DNA of 64,000 nt from Mya arenaria (lineage: Eukaryota; Mollusca; Bivalvia; Myida; Myidae), in assembly GCF_026914265.1 (NCBI RefSeq), contig NC_069125.1, positions 76,695,546-76,759,545 on the forward strand. The letters run 5' to 3'. Every line of letters starts with the position of its first letter. The first letter of the stretch is position 1. A program made the position numbers and the translations under genes. The notes under the pieces are model-generated. The model saw only the letters and a list, made by a program, of their open reading frames with translations. It ran no database searches and had not been told where the DNA came from. Shown piece after piece: positions 49,201 through 61,300 of the stretch.

Positions 49201-50136
49201 GCATTTATCTTCAAGATAAATTGTGTATTGCTTCAGAAATACATTACAATTTTTGAACACCATGCATGAATGTACACCACCCACAACTGTCTATTATAAA
49301 GGAGATTACTTGGAATTTAAGCAATACCTGCTGCCTAGATCAGAAGAAAACCCTGAAACATAGATGTTGGAAAAATTATTTGTTTAAAGAATTAATTTAA
49401 TTGATATTGATACAAACATGAATTTTATTTTGGTAATCAAATGGAATTTTTTAAGAAAGACGTCTACTTGAAGAATTTTGTAAGGTACAATTTAGAGTCT
49501 ATAAGGGAAGCTGTATTGTTGGTTGTGATATTTCAGGTATCCCGCAGGCAGTGAAGGTAGAGAAGAGCCACATTCAGGAGTGCATGTTAGAGATGCTCAC
49601 AGATATGTTCGGCAAGGAGTGCATTGGCAAGTTAATCCGAGGCAACAACATCTCAGTTACCATTGACGAGAAAGTCGCCCTCGTTAATGTTGAAACCTTG
49701 GTAAGAATGTACAACAATTTGTATTATCAAACCCAGAATGGTCTATTATATATCCATTCTATAATAATTATCAGTACTAGATTCTCCTATTTTATGCTAC
49801 TCTTTGAGATAAGAAAACAATCCATGCAATTGTATCAAGTGCTAATGCATGCATTATCTTCAGTAACTGTTCTATTTTTTTAACAATATAAAAAGTTATT
49901 ACATGTGCATAGTTTATCCATGTACGATAATATACATACATGTTATACCTTTTTAGCAATAAGATAACTTAAGTAACATCTGAAACCTGAACATGTACAT
50001 TTATTTCTGTGTTCAGGAGGTGAAGTGTGAAGACAGTGATCTGCAGGCAACGATCCAGACAGCAGTGACCAAGCTGCATCAGGCCATTGCCCCTGTCCGG
50101 CCTACCACCGACTTTAACCTCGGGGCTGCCAAATGA
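40299..50136 (+). CDS. CPSF3: CPSF3 (CPSF-73) pre-mRNA 3'-end endonuclease, 16 coding exons
   Basis: Exons: 40299-40369, 43307-43370, 43769-43866, 44154-44282, 44591-44675, 44916-45008, 45212-45301, 45514-45664, 45928-46103, 46366-46524, 46778-46924, 47181-47333, 47582-47690, 48322-48603, 49537-49700, 50017-50136. The sum is 2091 nt, 696 residues plus TGA, with all junctions GT-AG and in frame. It is the zinc endonuclease that cuts pre-mRNA after the poly(A) signal, in the CPSF complex with CPSF2 and symplekin. The metallo-beta-lactamase ligands are present: D47, HFHLDH 78-83, H165, D186. The beta-CASP residues are E211 (ESTYG), H403 (SFSAHTDY) and H425 (VHGEQNEM). [16 protein letters not shown] separates it from INTS11. 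The length matches the 684-residue human protein, with a few extra N-terminal residues. It appears intact; the first exon starts [12 protein letters not shown]. Confidence 0.97.
41327..42926 (-). mobile_element. Tandem-core element C (B-related ends) in CPSF3 intron 1
   Basis: Inverse orientation. Its 5' end on the minus strand is AACAAGAGCTGTCTTAAGAC and its 3' end is the GAATAGTCGAGCTAAAA type shared with B2. It carries two different tandem cores: about four units of roughly 170 bp at 41400-42060 (TTTTAGGGCAAGTTGGGATT) and about four units of roughly 125 bp at 42200-42760 (GTGACCAAACTTGGTATA). The second core contains GGTCAAGGTCACTGTT. Confidence 0.65.
44388..44522. mobile_element. Diverged CCCCAATTTCTTGAAA-type MITE, copy 3
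   Basis: In CPSF3 intron 4. The ends CAATTTCTCATAATATCTTA and AAGGATGTTCGAGAAATTGG resemble the two copies near 20 kb; the interior is shorter. Confidence 0.45.
47812..48250. repeat. Tandem repeat in CPSF3 intron 13, unit about 134 bp
   Basis: Three diverged units sharing GGTAGCTTATGTGAAGAGCT and GGGTCAAGGTCACTGTT, preceded by AACCAGGTTTTCAACAAAAA. Probably another tandem-core element. Confidence 0.6.
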
Positions 50137-50528
50137 GCTGGGTGGGCATACTTGAGTGGAGACATCAAGAACATTGAATCAACATTCAGAAACTGTGAAG
50201 TTGAATACATGCATGCCTTTGACTTCTGTTAGTCAGACTGGCATAACCATCATCTGAAAGATCTGTGTAATGATAGTGCTGGAAAGTGAAAAGTGATTTT
50301 CAATGCTTTATTTGATAGGACAGTGTTTTTCCAGGCATAAGTAAGGGTATGATTTTAATTCCACCTGTTTGTTATTTTGACATTTCCTGGATTCAGTACT
50401 GATCAACACATACTGAGTTATTCCCCTGGATGTGCTGTCCCCTGGATGTGCTGTATTGTAAAAGTAATTATTTTGTCACACTTGTTATATTGTGAGTTAT
50501 GTTGATAAAATATTATGCATGTAATGTA

Positions 50529-50534
50529 AATAAA
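50529..50534 (+). terminator. CPSF3 poly(A) signal
   Basis: AATAAA about 390 nt after the TGA stop, followed within 50 bp by a T-rich stretch. Confidence 0.6.
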
Positions 50535-50577
50535 TAAGATACAAGGAGTCGTATCATCACTGTCAGTGTTTATTTTT

Positions 50578-51936
50578 ATGCCTTCAGAAGGGTGCCATAT
50601 AATTATGATTTATCACTACATTCTACTCTCAGTCGTAACTTTTTTATGGGATTCATTTGAACTTCACACAATTGTAGAGCACCATGAGTCGGTGTGTCAC
50701 ACATAAAATTTGTAAAATATTGTCCAAACGTCACACATGGAGGTCAACGTTATGCAATATGGATTTCATAGCAAATATTCATGTCTCAGCAATTTCTTAT
50801 TTAGCTTTTAATGGGAGTTCAATCCAACTCAACACAATTGTAGCGCCATGTGAATATGGTTTACTCATAAAAAAAGGTGATCTCATCTCTAAATTTTGCG
50901 CTCTTATCTCAAAGATCAAGGTCACACTTAGAGCTCAACGTTATACAAGACCGATTTCACAGCAAATATTCACGTCTCAGCGATTCAAGACTATTGAAAA
51001 GAAATTCAATCAAGCTTTACCCACTTGTAGAGCGCCATTGGAATGGAAGGCATGCAAAATATCGTTATATTATTTCAAAGGTCAAGACCACACTAAGATA
51101 TAAATTCTATACAATATGGCTTTCATAGCAATAATTCGCGTCTTGTATTGTAGAGCATCATAAGAAAGTGTGTCTCTGATAAAATCCGTTCTTTAATCAC
51201 AAAGGTCAATGTCACACTTAGAGGTCAACGGTATACAATATAGGTTTCGTAATAATAATTCGTGTTTTAGCCATAACTATTTATAGGAATTCAATCAAAC
51301 TTCAAACTTATTGAGAACGATGGGAAAGTGTGTCTTGGATAAATTGCTCTTACCTGAAATAGGTCAATGTTATAATATATTTTTCTCAATATTAACCTTT
51401 TACTATTAAAGGAATTCAATCAAACTTCACAGAATTTTAGAGCACCATAGGTCAAAGGTCAATGTCACATTTTGGATTTCATAGCAATTATTTGTGTCTC
51501 AGCCATAACTTTTAACCTTTAATGGAAATTCAATCAAACTTCGCCGACCTTTAGAGCAACATTGGAAGTCGTATCATGCATACAATATGTGACCTTATCG
51601 CAAAGGTCAATGCCACACTTGGTAACAGTACACAGTATGAATTTCATTAAAATAATTTGTGTCACGGCCAAAACCTATTAATTATTAATGGTAATTTAAT
51701 CAAACTTTACATAATTGTAATTTCAGCGAAAAAGGCAATGCTTTGCTAGAGAGATGTAATTGAGTTCCTTTTGGTTTATGTTATGCCCCAACTACATTTT
51801 ATTGATGTATGGCAGTGTTGTCTTATTTTTGCTTTAAATTTATTATTACAAACATTATTACCTTAAAGGTCATTTGGTTAAAACTGACTTTGCCAGAATC
51901 GGAGGCATTTGTCACGTTCCCGTGACCGCTCTTGTT
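50578..51936 (-). mobile_element. Tandem-core element D
   Basis: On the minus strand it starts AACAAGAGCGGTCACGGGAA and ends with a CCCTTCTGAAGGCAT hairpin. About eight core units of roughly 150 bp contain TTCAATCAAACTTCACA-like and AGGTCAACGTTATACAATAT-like segments. It abuts the CPSF3 3' end. Non-coding. Confidence 0.65.
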
Positions 51937-53605
51937 TTAGATTAGTTTAGTGAAAACCTAATCACTTCGACAGCATTTACATACCTATAATCTAAATTTT
52001 GACCTATAAGCAACATACTCAAGTGACAAAAGTGACATAAGTTATTGGTATGAACTTTTTAGTTGGTTAATTATCTGACAGCTCAAACAATGAATTTTCT
52101 AGTGTGTATTATTTCAGTAAGCATTTGAACCATCTTTTTAGTTCTGACTTGCAGGATTCATTTGAAAAATCTCAAGGCTAATTATTTACGAAAACAGGAT
52201 AGATTTTGCGAGAATACTTAATTTCTGATTTCATTTTTTACCTTTTGTGTAAAACTGAAAACAAAAACTGAAAAAATAGAACAACATTTGAGTTCCCTCA
52301 GGGCTAATCTATTCATGTTTTGTGAAAATGCTGCGTAATATTGAAATATTCTCGGAGCATAACTTTTCTTCCAATTTTCAATCTATTGTGTTTTGTGCGG
52401 CTGGGCTGGTGTTCAAACGGTAAAAAGGCTGGGAAGAATAATTGCCCGAGGGTACCTATTTTTCACTGGGGCAATTTTCAGCCGAAAGCCATGATCAACC
52501 ATGTAGTATCCTGTATAATACATATGTTTTGTCATTGTCAATGATTTGAACTGGTTTTGGAAATGAAATTGAAGAACAACATAGGAGTTGATTAGCAGGA
52601 AGTCTGGGAAGTAAAAATATCTGACGTAACAAATTGGCTTTGAATGGCATTAGGTATAAAAAAAAACGAGTAAATTAAATTAGCAAACCTTTTTACGTGT
52701 TTTTGGAATTAGACGGCAATATTTCCTTTCCTCAAATATCTCTTTTTTGAAAACGGTTGATTTTAACGTTCATTTCAATATATGAGCATATAGGGTCGAT
52801 CAAGCCTAAAAGCAGTTTCATAATTTAAATCTGGGCTTGAATGACCCTAGCCAACGATTATAATTTTTACGGGAACGAATTTCTATAGTAAAACGTTACC
52901 GTATGTATGCGTGTATATCACTCCTCCAACATAAATGACGCAACGGGTCAGGGACTGTTCACGCGGTGACTCCATATGTTTCCATATCGGATTGAACGTT
53001 TAAGTATATTGATATGCATCGGTGAGAGCGTAGCTCTAACCCGAATATGGTTTCCTGCGCCCCGTATATCCCATATCGGGTCACCTACTAGCCCCGTAAC
53101 TTATACAATAGTAACATGTGCATTATCGCATCTGAATTGCATTGACGGGGCATCACTGTCTCATTTGAGAGATCCTAGACCCTTTGTACCACATTGTTGC
53201 ATCTTTATATATATCAGCAAGGTTATTGGATTCATGTGTAGGTAAAAGTGTGCATTGCATTTAAGGGCTAAACATATATAATATTGAAGTACAAACAGCG
53301 TTTGTACTTTTATAATGTATCAATTGTTCATCCTTAAAGCCATAAGCAAACCACTTAAATAACATAGTTTTTCTTATCACATGCACCACACCTACCTAAC
53401 ATATATGGCTTGCTTTTAACCCGACCCTCTTTGTAACCATAAGTTCTTCTCGTTTTACGTAAGACGGCCGCTATGATAGAGCCCGCTCACGGCAAGTCGT
53501 CACAGATAGCCCCACGCTCGCTGCCTGGAACGTCACACAGTCATCATCGGTCGCTGATTTATTAGTTCAGGATTGGAGGTTAATACAACCTAAGAAAATA
53601 ACAGA
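51937..53605. other. Intergenic, nothing recognised
   Basis: No supported gene. A 20-bp segment GGATTGAACGTTTAAGTAT near 52989, plus TGCATCGGTG, recurs near 54090. Confidence 0.4.
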
Positions 53606-53905
53606 ATGATCAAATCATATGCAATTATCTCTGCTGTTTTGCTTTCCAGCCTCGCATTTCCGGAGTGTCTTCTAAAATACGACAACTTCAATCGCATGGA
53701 CGTTTGTCTTCTTCGGTTCCATACAGTAAAATTCAAGCCATTGGAAACAACGTCATTGTTTTTTGAAATCGTAAAAATATATGACATTTTCTATGCACTG
53801 CTGTTTATCGACGGCACTTCATGCAGTCATAATTATGGAAACATCTCCAGTCGACATTCATCAAGAGAAAACTTAAATACAGAGGTTAGCTGTCAGTTCA
53901 TTTAA
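53606..53905 (+). CDS. Possible secreted small protein or first exon, 99 residues
   Basis: The ORF starts with a good signal-peptide profile: MIKSYAIISAVLLSSLAFPE, i.e. one Lys, a hydrophobic core and small residues before a likely cleavage near 17-20. No family is recognised. A GTTAGC donor near the end (after NTE) could make this a first exon. Only one open frame supports it. Confidence 0.25.
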   Translation: MIKSYAIISAVLLSSLAFPECLLKYDNFNRMDVCLLRFHTVKFKPLETTSLFFEIVKIYDIFYALLFIDGTSCSHNYGNISSRHSSRENLNTEVSCQFI

Positions 53906-54907
53906 TAAACATATTTGTAGGCAGATTTCACGACGGCGGGTTAGGAGCAGCGGTCGCCAGGGACGCGATTCCAGTCCAATCGTATTTGAATAATCATGAT
54001 GTATGGCAGATCTGGTTTCCAGTCTCTTGTCAAACCAGCAACTTTATACCACTGTCCTTAAACCGCTCCTTGTACAGACATTTATTAAGGATTGAACGTT
54101 TAAGTATTGATGTGCATCGGTGTATGAAAACATTCACGATTATCCCTGCACTGACCTAATGTGTTCATACATAAATGAACCGCAATTCTAAAATATTACA
54201 TGTTTATATAAATACTGTAATATATATTCCGCTGTTTGGACATCGACGTTATACTTATTTCCCCGCCATAAAACGTCATTTTTTCCCAATCATAATCGTC
54301 ATTATAGATATATCAATGTAGCGTTCATCAGAATATAAATGCCATTAATAGGATACATACATCTAACCTAGACTAATGAAGCCGCCTGGCCATCGCTCAC
54401 CTTTCCTTATCATTATTATTAGTAGTAGTGGTAGTGGTAGTGGTAGTAGTGGTGTTGGCGGCGATGATGGTGATGCTAAGATTAAATATGACCTAAATCG
54501 GAAGGTTTTAATATTGTTTTCCACATTATATTCAGTTTAGGTTTAAATATCTATTCTTATGCATTTTGATTAAATACTATTTCAAAAGATAATTAATAGA
54601 ATCGTATATTTGGGTCGCTAGTAAAGCAAGACCTCGAATTCTCAGCCCCGTTACAGGCCCAATATTACTTTAATGTGCCGAATGTAGTGTATGTAAAATA
54701 CATGATTTCGCTTTTTATTCTCAGCCAAAGTTGTATATATAATTGAAAAGAACTAATCATTATCCTTGGACGTATTTTGCTATACATCGTATTAATCGTC
54801 CATTTAAGTCCTGCTGGTACTCTTATATACGCATGTGAAGTATAGGGATCTTGTAAGTCAAAACAAATGAAAAGCATACACGTTATGTTTACTGACGTTA
54901 AAACTAC
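53906..54907. other. Intergenic; trinucleotide-type microsatellite
   Basis: A short GTA/GTG-rich microsatellite lies at about 54415-54475. Otherwise nothing is recognised. Confidence 0.5.
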
Positions 54908-55751
54908 TAGTCCGACAGCGGAAGTCGAGTACCTTGCATCGGAGTGTATAGAACATGTTTTGGGGTTTTGAAGTAGCTTTGACCCTCCAGTTAAGGAATC
55001 CGTTTGATGGCCTCGCGCCACCCTTGGTGAAATCGAGATATTCAAGATGGCGTCCAAGATGGCCGCCAAATTTAACCCAAATCATCAATTAACTCGTAAT
55101 TTTGTTTTAATGATTCAATTCCTGTGCAAAAATATACCATAAAGCATTTATATTGCAAACCGATCAATTCTAAAATATTTCATACCATATTTAGGCCATC
55201 ATGGCGTCTAAAATGGCCGCCAAACTAAAATAATTGACCATTGAGAGAGGTTTTGTTGCAAATACCATCAATTTTTATGCACATGCATCTCTTTTTAATA
55301 TACCAATGTATTTATGCAATATAGGTATCACAAATAGCATTATAAAGACACATATTAACCAAGATAGCGTCCAATATGGCCGCCCAAAAAGCATAAATTA
55401 ACACAGACTAAATAAAACGGGCACAATCGTTTCCAAATGTATAAAAACAATAGCATTTTTCTTTATTTAAAATTACACTGTAGTTTATGGTATGCATTAA
55501 TAGCTTTAGAACAATTACTTCATCAGTTCTAACTTAAATAGAGAAGTTAGTTTGTTAATTCAAAGATTTATATTCGTTTTGTTTGCTTATTGTAGCAGTT
55601 TTCTTATGCTTGACATTAACTTAATATTGAACATGACATATGGGCATTGTTGCAACGACAGCAAGAGTGTTGCATTGAGTATTTGACTGACATAAACATT
55701 TTATCATTTTAAGCACATCATATGAGGCCACTGAAATTTGTTTTGGTAATA

Positions 55752-57561
55752 TTATTGGTACCAAAGATCGCGTGTCCTTTTTTCCCAACCAGTTTCAAAC
55801 GGGTCCAGGTTTGGTTGGTCTGATTTAACTGCACAATTCCAAACACACGTTTGAAAATGTGCTCGCTTGATATTGTCATTAAATGCCTCTGTTGTTGGGG
55901 GTAGAGAAGCAAGCTTTGGTGCACACGATGTCGCTTTCCTAACCTTAGATCTTAATAACTTCCGTAGAACCTCTGACATGTCGTCGTCAACAACTTCCAT
56001 GTTGTAACATTGCGAAATGAAACGAGTTGATCCTCGGTTGACTGTCGAGTAGTCAGATGTTTCATTTCAAACACACACGAGTGATACTCGCGTTCAGTAC
56101 CTTCAATACAGCAAGCAAGTAGTAGTATCCGATCCTGATAGTGCGTGTGCTGCAAGTTAATCTGGACCTATACGTTTGTATTTGTTGACTGTGGCTGTTA
56201 TATCTGTCAATAATCTGTCTTTCACAGGTCATTCTGTAATTGTTCAAGGTAATGGTGAAGAAGAAGTACAAAGAATCGGTATCGTCTGAAAGTACTCAAA
56301 TGCCTCCATCATTTTCCTTTACTATACTAACAATTTGATGGGCAACAATGTTGTCAGCTTCTTTATGTGTGTTGCATTGCAGTTGACAACTGATGTACGC
56401 GCTACGTAAGTGATCCTCTGTTTTCCCGTGTTTCAGTTTCTGTGCTGTATTGCCTGTATCTGGCGAAGATAAGTAGCCGTCTATAAATATCGATGTTACT
56501 TGCTTTGTTGCAGAACGTGCTGACACCTGAACTTGCAAATACTTTTTCAGCACATATTTGGATTTGGCAAGTCACATTCAAAACATCGCAGTTGGAACAT
56601 GGGACAACTCATAGGTCAGCAACCTACCTTTCACATCAAAGTCACGTGAGCTCGCTTGAAGGCCGATCACTCTTGTGAAAATTAATTATGTCTTAAAGTC
56701 CTTCGTATCACCGGTTTGTATACTCTTTCGTGTTTCAGCTTGTGTTCGGGGCCCATATTCACCTACGTCCTGAGTCTGAGTTAGAAACTCAGGCTCAGAA
56801 AAGCGAACATTTAATGTTGTTATAAAAATGCTATAACATAAGAATATATTGTCAATAGTTATATTATAGATATTTTCAAACTTATAAGAATTCAGTTTTT
56901 TAGCCTGAGTCTCAAACTCAGACTCAAGACGTAAGTGAATGCGGCACCTGATCTTGCGACTTATCTTGACATTGAAACTCCCTGCCCAACCATTTTCAAA
57001 TTCCTTCATTTGTTTTATTCCAATTTCAACATCTTGATCAACATTTACAGTTTCTGGTGCTATCTGACCTGTAACCAAGTTGATGATTTCATCAGGGTAA
57101 TTTGACGGCTCCAATGGATTTATATAGTCATTTATCGCTCCCTGCAGTGACCTATGATCGTTGCAGTCACTCAATATTCTTGCCTTCATTTCCTCTTTGG
57201 GTTTATCATTAGATGGCAAAACTTGTTCACTATTTGCAAGGCTTGAGATGTCTGCCTCCAACCTGCTACAAATGTGTTGACCAGGTGACCATATGTTGGG
57301 TGTGTCGGATTTTAATGTTATACCAATAATGCCTTGTGTTCCATACCAGTATCTCATAAATGTTGTCTCAATGAACATATCACTCGAAATGCCTTTCCAA
57401 ACGCCAAGAATGTGACGCATGACAAGCTCCCCTTTCCGAAATATTTCCCTACATGAACCGGGCATTGACTCCATAGATCGTAAATAGGAGCGGCAATACC
57501 AAACGTAATGCACGTGTCTTGCTGCAAAGAAGTAGGGGATCGTAGATTTAATAGCTGCCAA
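55752..57561 (-). pseudogene. Decayed transposon protein with XPG-like acidic motifs
   Basis: From the N-side: a 291-codon ORF beginning IPYFFAARHVHYVWYCRSYL, with SSDMFIETTFMRYWYG; then ATKQVTSIFIDGYL and KEADNIVAHQIV; then VLSDDTDSLYFF after an in-frame TGA; then a C-terminal block LPPTTEAFNDNIKRAHF. Blocks of this type occur in this order in the family as I remember it. A MITE of about 200 bp is inserted in the middle. The reading frame is not continuous, so no functional product is expected. Confidence 0.55.
56748..56947. mobile_element. MITE nested in the transposon coding region
   Basis: About 200 bp with inverted ends: CCATATTCACCTACGTCCTG against the inverse of GACGTAAGTGAATGCGG, followed by mirrored CTGAGTCTGAGT segments. 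It supplies the last part of the 291-codon ORF, so that ORF end is not original. Confidence 0.7.
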
Positions 57562-58325
57562 ATGAAAACCCTAATCAGTTTCTTTTTCAGCTTTGATGTG
57601 AAGCATCATTATCAGCAATGACTTTATTACGCAGTTATCCATAGCTTTCATGTTTTGCTTCTAGATTACAGCTCTGAAAGAATTTCATTGAGGTCACCCA
57701 TGCTGTCTATAATACCACTCACAATTTTTTCTGTCAGTAGTTCTTCAGAAGTAAATTGGAATAAAAAAATGCCATTGTTTTTTATACATATTTGTAAACG
57801 GTTGTGCTCGTTTCATTTAGTCTGTGTTAATTAATGTTTATTTTGGCGGCCATATTGGACGCCATCTTGGTTAATATGTAATAATATAATGTCATTTGTG
57901 ATACCTATATTGCATAAATACATTGTAATGTAAAAACATGTGTATAACAATTGATGGTATTTGAAACAAAACCTAACTCAATGGTCAATTGTCTTTGTTT
58001 TGGCGGCCATTTTGGATACCATGATGGCTTAATTATGATATGAAATATTTTAGAATGGATCGGTTTGCAATAAAAATACATAATGGTATAATTTCGAACA
58101 GGAATTAATGCATTTATACACAATTACTAGTCAATTGTTGATTTTGGTAAAATTTGGCGGCCATCTTGGACGCCATCTTGAATATCTCGATTTCCCTAAG
58201 GGTGGTGTGAGGCCATCAAACGGATTCCTTAACTAGGGGGTCTAAACTACTTAAAAATTCAAAAACATTTTCTATACACTCCGATGCAAGGTTCAGCCAA
58301 AATATCCCATTTGGCTACCGGACTA

Positions 58326-61300
58326 TACAGGATTTACATGCACTTTTGTGATCTTTGAAGATTTAATCGAGACCCAGCCTGATTATATTACTATTGTGTA
58401 TTTTGTGATATTTCCCGTTTTCGCGGACCGAACCGAACCTTTCGCACCGCGTATACATTGCACGAATCTGAGCACTGAACAGCCAGCTTAAAAGTCAATC
58501 AAATATCGCTCTTCAAACCGCAATTTTCCAAATGGAATACAACATGTACATGTTATGTCTTTTAAAAACGCTTTCGCTAACATAAAAACGATAACTATCT
58601 AACGTACAAGTTGCCTATGGCTCAAAGATGCTCTCTGAATCCCAAATAAGATGTACCACAAGTAATTCAGTTGTTTTCATTTACCGAAAAGAATGAATAA
58701 ATATCGAAAACAAGGGTTCTTTTGAAGAATACCGTGTTTAATTTGAAATAAATGTGCAGAAAACGGTATTTCTACCTTTTGAGACGATGGCACGATCGGT
58801 GCGTTTTCAGCTATTAAATACACGGTTACAATCTTGTTATCAGTAATAAAATTCTCCATAAATGCATCATTTAGTATATAGATAAAGGTTTATCACTCAA
58901 AATGTATGTTTGTTATACATGTGAATGTATTTACTTTAAATACGAATGTCACTTTAATTTTATTCATTTTTGTTCAATGGATAGTCGATACAAATGCATT
59001 TCTGTAACATGAAGGTATAACTATATTTTCCTTAACCGAAATTCCAACATGTTTTGATTAGTTCCTTAGCAAATGCTTTGACACTATAACGGCATTAGAT
59101 TTTCCATTGCGACATGAAGGCACTGCATCCTAAGGTGCGGCCTCTGTGATCTGTTAACTCCGTATGACCCCTACCATTCATCAAATATACATTTTATTTC
59201 CCGTATTGGGTGGCATGAAATTTGCAAATATTTGTCTTTTGACTCTAACGTGCAGATGTCTATTGGATTAACTATACCGCGACTTGAAATCAGAGCTTCT
59301 TGATTTTCTCGTAACAGCGCATGCCCGTGAGAGGGACAATTTAGCACTTTTTTCCCGGCTTCAACTACTCGTATATATACGGGATATCTGCTCATAAAGG
59401 TAGCGTTTAAAGAAATCTTTTCAAACATTCCATAAACAACTGACATGACTTTCATTTTGTGACATACAGTTTGAATTTTCTGTGGACAATTTATTCTTTG
59501 GGAATCATTCTATTTTACTTCAGAGGTAAGTTTATTAAAATTTAAGTATTTAATGCATTTCCCTTCAAACAGAACAGTGTTCTGTATTAAAACATGTTTG
59601 TATTATATTGTTTGTTGTTGTTGTTTTTTTTTATTTCAAAACGGAACATTTTGGAAATGATTATTTGCTAACATTGTCTTTTAATACTTATATTTTATAA
59701 ACTAAAATAATTGCTACTTTTGCTCAGAGAGTAGAAATCGATAGAGATCGCCAATAGCATGATAAGCTTCAAAAAGAGTGTCTGAATGCAGCCAAAAGTT
59801 GGCAATGACGAGAGGTGCATAGAACAAAAAAAATATATTTATTTTTTTAGATAATCGTTACTTTTTCTTCGTTTTTTAAAAGGGAAATGTAAACAACAAA
59901 ACATATGAATTACAACAAATAATAATTCTAAATAAATAAAAACTAAATACTACACATTTATGTCAAAATGTCGAATAAAGGTTTCAATAATACACAGTGC
60001 ACACGCAGGTTTTGTAACAATTCTAACAACATTGGTCAGGGATCTAGCTAACAGTATCTGTAAGTACAGCGGTTAACGTGTGTAAGGAATTTTTATTTAT
60101 ATTCATGTTCAATGTAAAATCATTTACTTACTGAGGCAAACAAACATTAGTTTGTTTATATCAAAATAGGAAAGGTCGGTCGGCTCACAAGATATTTTAC
60201 AAAACGTAAATTGTTTGTGTAACATTGTTTGATTCAATAAAGTCAATAAAACAGTTCAACACATTCAAAACAATCCGCACTATAATCTGAATTGTTATGA
60301 TTTTAATTATATCACAATTTACATTATATAATTTATAAGAATTCAAAGCCATGATCCTTATTTGTTATAGATGGTAAACATGCTATGGAGTTGTTGAAAG
60401 TATCAAAATACAAAGTGGACTAGGTTCTCAATATCGTATCAGGACCATTATACATGTCATGTTAAAATATAAACACGATTGTTAAATAGTTCAATATCTA
60501 TCTTTTCTTGTCCGTATGAAAATATTCTTTAAATTAATACATTTTGATGTCTTTAAACGTGGTGTTTCAAATATTCCTTCTTTTCTTCATAAACAATATA
60601 AGACTTAAAACGATAATGGAATTCATGGCCTTATTTGTCTCTGCAAATTGTAAAATCTCTCATTAATTTGCGTCTGATTCCCGTTGCCAGTCTCAACTGG
60701 GAGCGATGGTTTCTGGTTCAAAATTTCAAGTAATGTAAGTATTCAGTCTGTAAGTTTAAGATATGACTCAATTCTGCATTTCGTTTTAAATATTCTGTAA
60801 AACGTTGTGTAACTAGATGCTTTATTCATTGATAATAAGATCTTTTTAGTTTTAACCTATGCATAACTGTTATTTTAGGCATTTTGGTTATATAGTTTAA
60901 ACAACACTTTGATATTGATAAAAAAGGGTGTCCACTGGCAAGAAACAAATAGGATCGGACGGAATTCCGTGTCGGTCGGGAAACCGTAAAACAAACGCCT
61001 AATGTAGTAAAAGTGTATCATAATGTATTTTCCGTTTATGCATCCAGTGTTAACAAACTGCTTCCAAGACGTTTGTCCAAACCAAGATACAGCTACTTTC
61101 CATTAACACAATTTTCTTGTCTCACATACAAGAACACAATTCAATACCATTTTGATAAAATTTCTATTTCGCCAGCCTTAAACGCTATAAACGCTTTAAA
61201 CATAACGGTCATATATGAGGAAGATGATATAATTCCATGTTATTTTTTCTTAAGTTCAACAACAGGGATCAATATACGTAAATCAACGTTTAATCCAACG

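Larger units (their letters stand above)
54908..58325 (-). mobile_element. 3.4-kb long-TIR DNA transposon, Academ-like
   Basis: Inverted repeats of about 500 bp occupy 54908-55460 and 57770-58325, with ends TAGTCCG and CGGACTA flanked by TAC on both sides (possible 3-bp duplication). Each TIR holds three subrepeats with AAGATGG(C)G(T/G)CC-type motifs. The minus-strand interior encodes three recognisable blocks: residues like AARHVHYVWYCRSYL at 57561-56950, an EAD and DDTD pair near 56360-56270, and AHFQTCVWNCAVKSDQP with LDPFETGW near 55900-55800. I recall this protein type from cnidarian and mollusc genomes. The EAD/DDTD spacing resembles the XPG-type nuclease motifs described for Academ transposons (inference). 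The frame is broken and the copy looks dead. Confidence 0.65.

Noticed and set aside
59171-59455. 94-codon minus-strand ORF
   Set aside because: No recognisable domain, no splice context, ordinary for AT-rich intergenic DNA.
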